DNA of 64,000 bases from Cupriavidus basilensis OR16 (GTDB taxonomy: Bacteria; Pseudomonadota; Gammaproteobacteria; Burkholderiales; Burkholderiaceae). The DNA lies in contig NZ_AHJE01000029.1 of assembly GCF_000243095.1 (NCBI RefSeq), forward strand, positions 61,181 through 125,180, given 5' to 3'. The notes beneath the pieces were generated by a model. The model had not been told where the DNA came from and ran no database searches. It saw nothing but the letters and a program-made list of their open reading frames with translations. The stretch's first letter is position 1, and every line of letters begins with the position of its first letter. The position numbers and the translations under genes are program-made. Positions 61,961 to 64,000 of the stretch are shown here, in pieces.

Positions 61961-62014
61961 TTCAGTTCGGTTCAGCGGTTCAGCGGTTCAGGTTCAGCGG
62001 TTCAGCGGTTCAGA
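61961..62014. repeat. GGTTCAGC tandem repeats between hutH and hutU
   Basis: About six copies of an 8-bp GGTTCAGC-like unit, one of them shortened, occupy most of the 97-nt hutH-hutU spacer. Likely a slippage-prone site that changes spacing within the operon. Confidence 0.8.
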
Positions 62015-62039
62015 CGGCGTTTGAGGGTTTGCGCGCGCA

Positions 62040-63620
62040 TCAAGCCACGCCCGCCTGCGACGGCAGCACCTGGCGCACCGACTCGGGCCAACCAGCACCC
62101 GCATCGCCTTGCTTCACCCACTGCTTCATCGCCTCGATATCCGGCGCGAAGTAGCGGTCGCCTTCCACGAAGGCCACGCGCTCGCGAATGCGCGCGATCT
62201 CGATCTCGACCAGCGGCGAGGATTCCAGCGGGCGGTGGAACTCGATGCCCTGCGCGGCGGCCATGGCTTCGATGCCAACCACCACGGCGGTGTTCTCCGC
62301 CATATCGCCCAGGCGGCGCGCGCCGTAGGTGGCCATCGACACATGGTCCTCCTGGTTGGCGGAAGTCGGCAAGCTGTCCACGCTGGCAGGGTGCGCCAGC
62401 GACTTGTTCTCGGACGCCAGCGCCGCGGCGGTGACCTGCGCGATCATGAAGCCCGAATGCAGGCCGCCGTCGCGCACCAGGAACGGCGGCAGGCCGGACA
62501 GGCCGGAATCGAGCAGCAGCGCCAGGCGGCGCTCGGAGATCGCACCGATCTCGGCGATGGCCAGCGCGATGATGTCGGCGGCAAACGCCACCGGCTCGGC
62601 GTGGAAGTTGCCGCCGGAGATCACGTCGCCCTGTTCCGGGAACACCAGCGGGTTGTCCGACGCGGCATTGGCCTCGATCTGCAGCACGCGCGCGGCATGC
62701 TGCAGGTTGTCCAGGCAGGCGCCCATCACCTGCGGCTGGCAGCGGATGGAATACGGGTCCTGCACGCGGCCACAGCTCACGTGCGAATCCACGATCTTGC
62801 TGCCGTCCAGCAGCGCACGCACGGCGCCAGCCACGGCGATCTGCCCGGCCTGGCCGCGTGCGGCGTGGATGCGGGCGTCGAACGGCTTGACCGAGCCCTT
62901 GATGGCTTCGAGCGACAGCGCGCCCGCCACCAGCCCGGCGGCGAAGATGTCTTCGGCGGCGAACAGGCCGGCCAGCGCCAGTGCGGTGGAAACCTGGGTG
63001 CCGTTGAGCAGCGCCAAGCCTTCCTTGGGGCCGAGAGTGAACGCGGACAGCCCGGCGTGGGCCAGGCCTTCGGCGGCCGGACGGCGCACGCCGTCGATCA
63101 TCACGTCGCCCACGCCGATCAGCGTGCACGACATATGCGCCAGCGGCGCGAGATCGCCGGACGCGCCTACCGAGCCCTTGGCGGGAATACAGGGCGCGAC
63201 GCCCGAGTTGGCCAGCGCCAGCAGCGCCTCGATGATCTCCGGGCGGATGCCTGAGTGGCCACGCGCCAGGCTCACCGCCTTGATCGCCAGGACCAGGCGC
63301 ACGGTGTCGCTGTCCAGGTCGGCGCCGGTACCCACGCTGTGCGACAGCACCAGGTTGCGCTGCAGCTCGGCCAGCTTGTCGTGCGGGATGCGCGTTTGCG
63401 CCAGCTTGCCAAAGCCGGTGTTGATGCCGTAGACCACGGCATCAGCGTCGATGATGTCCTGCACGGTGGCCTGGGACGCACGCACGCCAGCCCACGCGGA
63501 TTCGTCCATCGCCAGGCGCACTTCGCCGCGATGGATGCGGCGCAGGTCGGCAAGGGTGACGGCGCCGGGCCGCAAGGTCAGCAGCGGGCGGGAAGTTTGG
63601 TTGGCTTGGGTGGCGCTCAT
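62040..63620 (-). CDS. hutH: histidine ammonia-lyase
   Basis: A 526-residue aromatic amino acid lyase. The self-forming MIO cofactor triad Ala153-Ser154-Gly155 is in [20 protein letters not shown]; Tyr64 in [14 protein letters not shown] is the catalytic base region, and [20 protein letters not shown] and ASDNPLVF are conserved. It deaminates L-histidine to urocanate, the inducer of the system. AGGGACATACAA precedes the ATG. First gene of the operon, controlled by the adjacent operator. Confidence 0.97.
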   Translation of the reverse strand: MSATQANQTSRPLLTLRPGAVTLADLRRIHRGEVRLAMDESAWAGVRASQATVQDIIDADAVVYGINTGFGKLAQTRIPHDKLAELQRNLVLSHSVGTGADLDSDTVRLVLAIKAVSLARGHSGIRPEIIEALLALANSGVAPCIPAKGSVGASGDLAPLAHMSCTLIGVGDVMIDGVRRPAAEGLAHAGLSAFTLGPKEGLALLNGTQVSTALALAGLFAAEDIFAAGLVAGALSLEAIKGSVKPFDARIHAARGQAGQIAVAGAVRALLDGSKIVDSHVSCGRVQDPYSIRCQPQVMGACLDNLQHAARVLQIEANAASDNPLVFPEQGDVISGGNFHAEPVAFAADIIALAIAEIGAISERRLALLLDSGLSGLPPFLVRDGGLHSGFMIAQVTAAALASENKSLAHPASVDSLPTSANQEDHVSMATYGARRLGDMAENTAVVVGIEAMAAAQGIEFHRPLESSPLVEIEIARIRERVAFVEGDRYFAPDIEAMKQWVKQGDAGAGWPESVRQVLPSQAGVA

Positions 63621-63621
63621 T

Positions 63622-63641
63622 TGTATGTCCCTGTCTATACA
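63622..63641. promoter_or_regulatory. HutC operator candidate at hutH start
   Basis: On the minus strand TGTATAGACAGGGACATACA has inverted TGTAT/ATACA ends, like the TGTATAGACA half-sites of HutC. It overlaps the ribosome-binding site of hutH, so a bound repressor would block the transcript close to its start. Confidence 0.6.
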
Positions 63642-63696
63642 GCCCGGTTCGTGAGTTGGCTGGTGAATCTGAAGAATCTAACGGCCCGCGTCTGGT

Positions 63697-64000
63697 TCAG
63701 CCGAAGGCCGGGTTGCCATCGGCGCGGAATCGGCTGCCTAGGCGGTAACGGTTGCCTGGGTGCAGGCAACGTACAAAGGTCACGGGGGTGCCGCCCGTCC
63801 AGGTACGGCGGGTCAGCAGCAGGCACGGCTGGGTGGCCGGCATTTCCAGTTGGGCGGCCTGCTCCGCCGTGGCGGAGATGGCATCGACCACGTGCTCGAT
63901 CTGATCATAGGGCACGTGGCGCAGCAAGTATTCGCCCGGCTTCACCGCATCGACGGCGGCGAAATCCTGGTTGATGAAGTCGGGCGCCACGCGCGGGTTC
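63697..64000 (-). CDS. hutC: histidine utilisation repressor, C-terminal part
   Basis: The last ~100 residues of a GntR/HutC regulator, cut by the right edge. The UTRA ligand domain is visible: FINQDFAAVDAVKPGEYLLR, QIEHVVDAISATAEQAAQLE, QPCLLLTRRTWTGGTPVTFV and CLHPGNRYRLGSRF. HutC releases its operator when urocanate binds. It lies upstream of hutH on the same strand. The DNA-binding domain is outside the window. Confidence 0.93.
   Translation of the reverse strand, partial: NPRVAPDFINQDFAAVDAVKPGEYLLRHVPYDQIEHVVDAISATAEQAAQLEMPATQPCLLLTRRTWTGGTPVTFVRCLHPGNRYRLGSRFRADGNPAFG

Noticed and set aside
61961..62014. Possible CRISPR-like repeats
   Set aside because: The units are 8 bp, contiguous and without spacers, so this is a simple tandem repeat.

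Overview
The window looks like a chromosomal segment of a Cupriavidus-type betaproteobacterium (Burkholderiaceae). It is uniformly GC-rich and almost wholly coding, and it carries a family mix typical of that group: a Bug/TctC receptor, DUF2076, a DUF6622-like membrane protein, TAXI and hut genes, and a histidine route through formylglutamate. The genus call is inference from gene content. There is no rRNA, phage, transposase or CRISPR array. Two tRNA-Leu genes are present (CAG at 5.7 kb, CAA at 44.7 kb).

Layout. 0-13 kb: small stand-alone genes (DUF899/DUF2182 pair, aldo/keto reductase, cytochrome c, TetR with a pentapeptide-repeat protein, I78-like lipoprotein, DUF2076, proline iminopeptidase, RidA). 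13-17.4 kb: dienelactone hydrolase, then a GntR-amidase-Bug receptor operon. 17.7-23.2 kb: diguanylate cyclase, a broken sterol desaturase, a LytS/LytTR-type two-component pair and two small proteins. 23.3-30.2 kb: a five-gene glycerol-3-phosphate-type operon (MFS, FGGY kinase, frameshifted glpD, AGPS-like FAD oxidase, GlpP) behind a strong promoter and a structured leader. 30.4-33.6 kb: Zn-type dehydrogenase, DUF302 protein and mntH with a Fur-like box. 33.6-43.5 kb: a seven-gene acyl-CoA catabolic operon, divergent from an AraC regulator followed by an ABC-type receptor and a beta-hydroxyacid dehydrogenase. 45-48 kb: DJ-1 protein, cyclase-FHA protein and patatin. 48.4-53.5 kb: aspartate:alanine exchange module (aspT, aspT, aspartate 4-decarboxylase). 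53.6-55.1 kb: cardiolipin synthase, followed by a (GGAA)n microsatellite and a ~780-bp imperfect palindrome. 56-64 kb: hut operon hutH-U-D-I-F-G, with hutC at the window edge.

Two things stand out. First, at least ten genes are damaged. Some lost an internal block (an SDR remnant, a DUF1214 protein, a TAXI protein, a sterol desaturase, the first aspT). Others carry small indels (an HTH regulator, glpD, an enoyl-CoA hydratase, asd, hutI). At asd and hutI, and perhaps the hydratase, a single missing C restores the frame, so base-calling error must be separated from real decay. Second, the intergenic palindrome at 55.2-56.0 kb is two diverged copies of one ~390-bp non-coding element joined head to head.

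Working together: the hut genes convert histidine to glutamate under HutC; the AspT/decarboxylase module would exchange aspartate for alanine and help maintain the proton gradient; the 33-40 kb operon resembles a dedicated beta-oxidation route with an unknown substrate.
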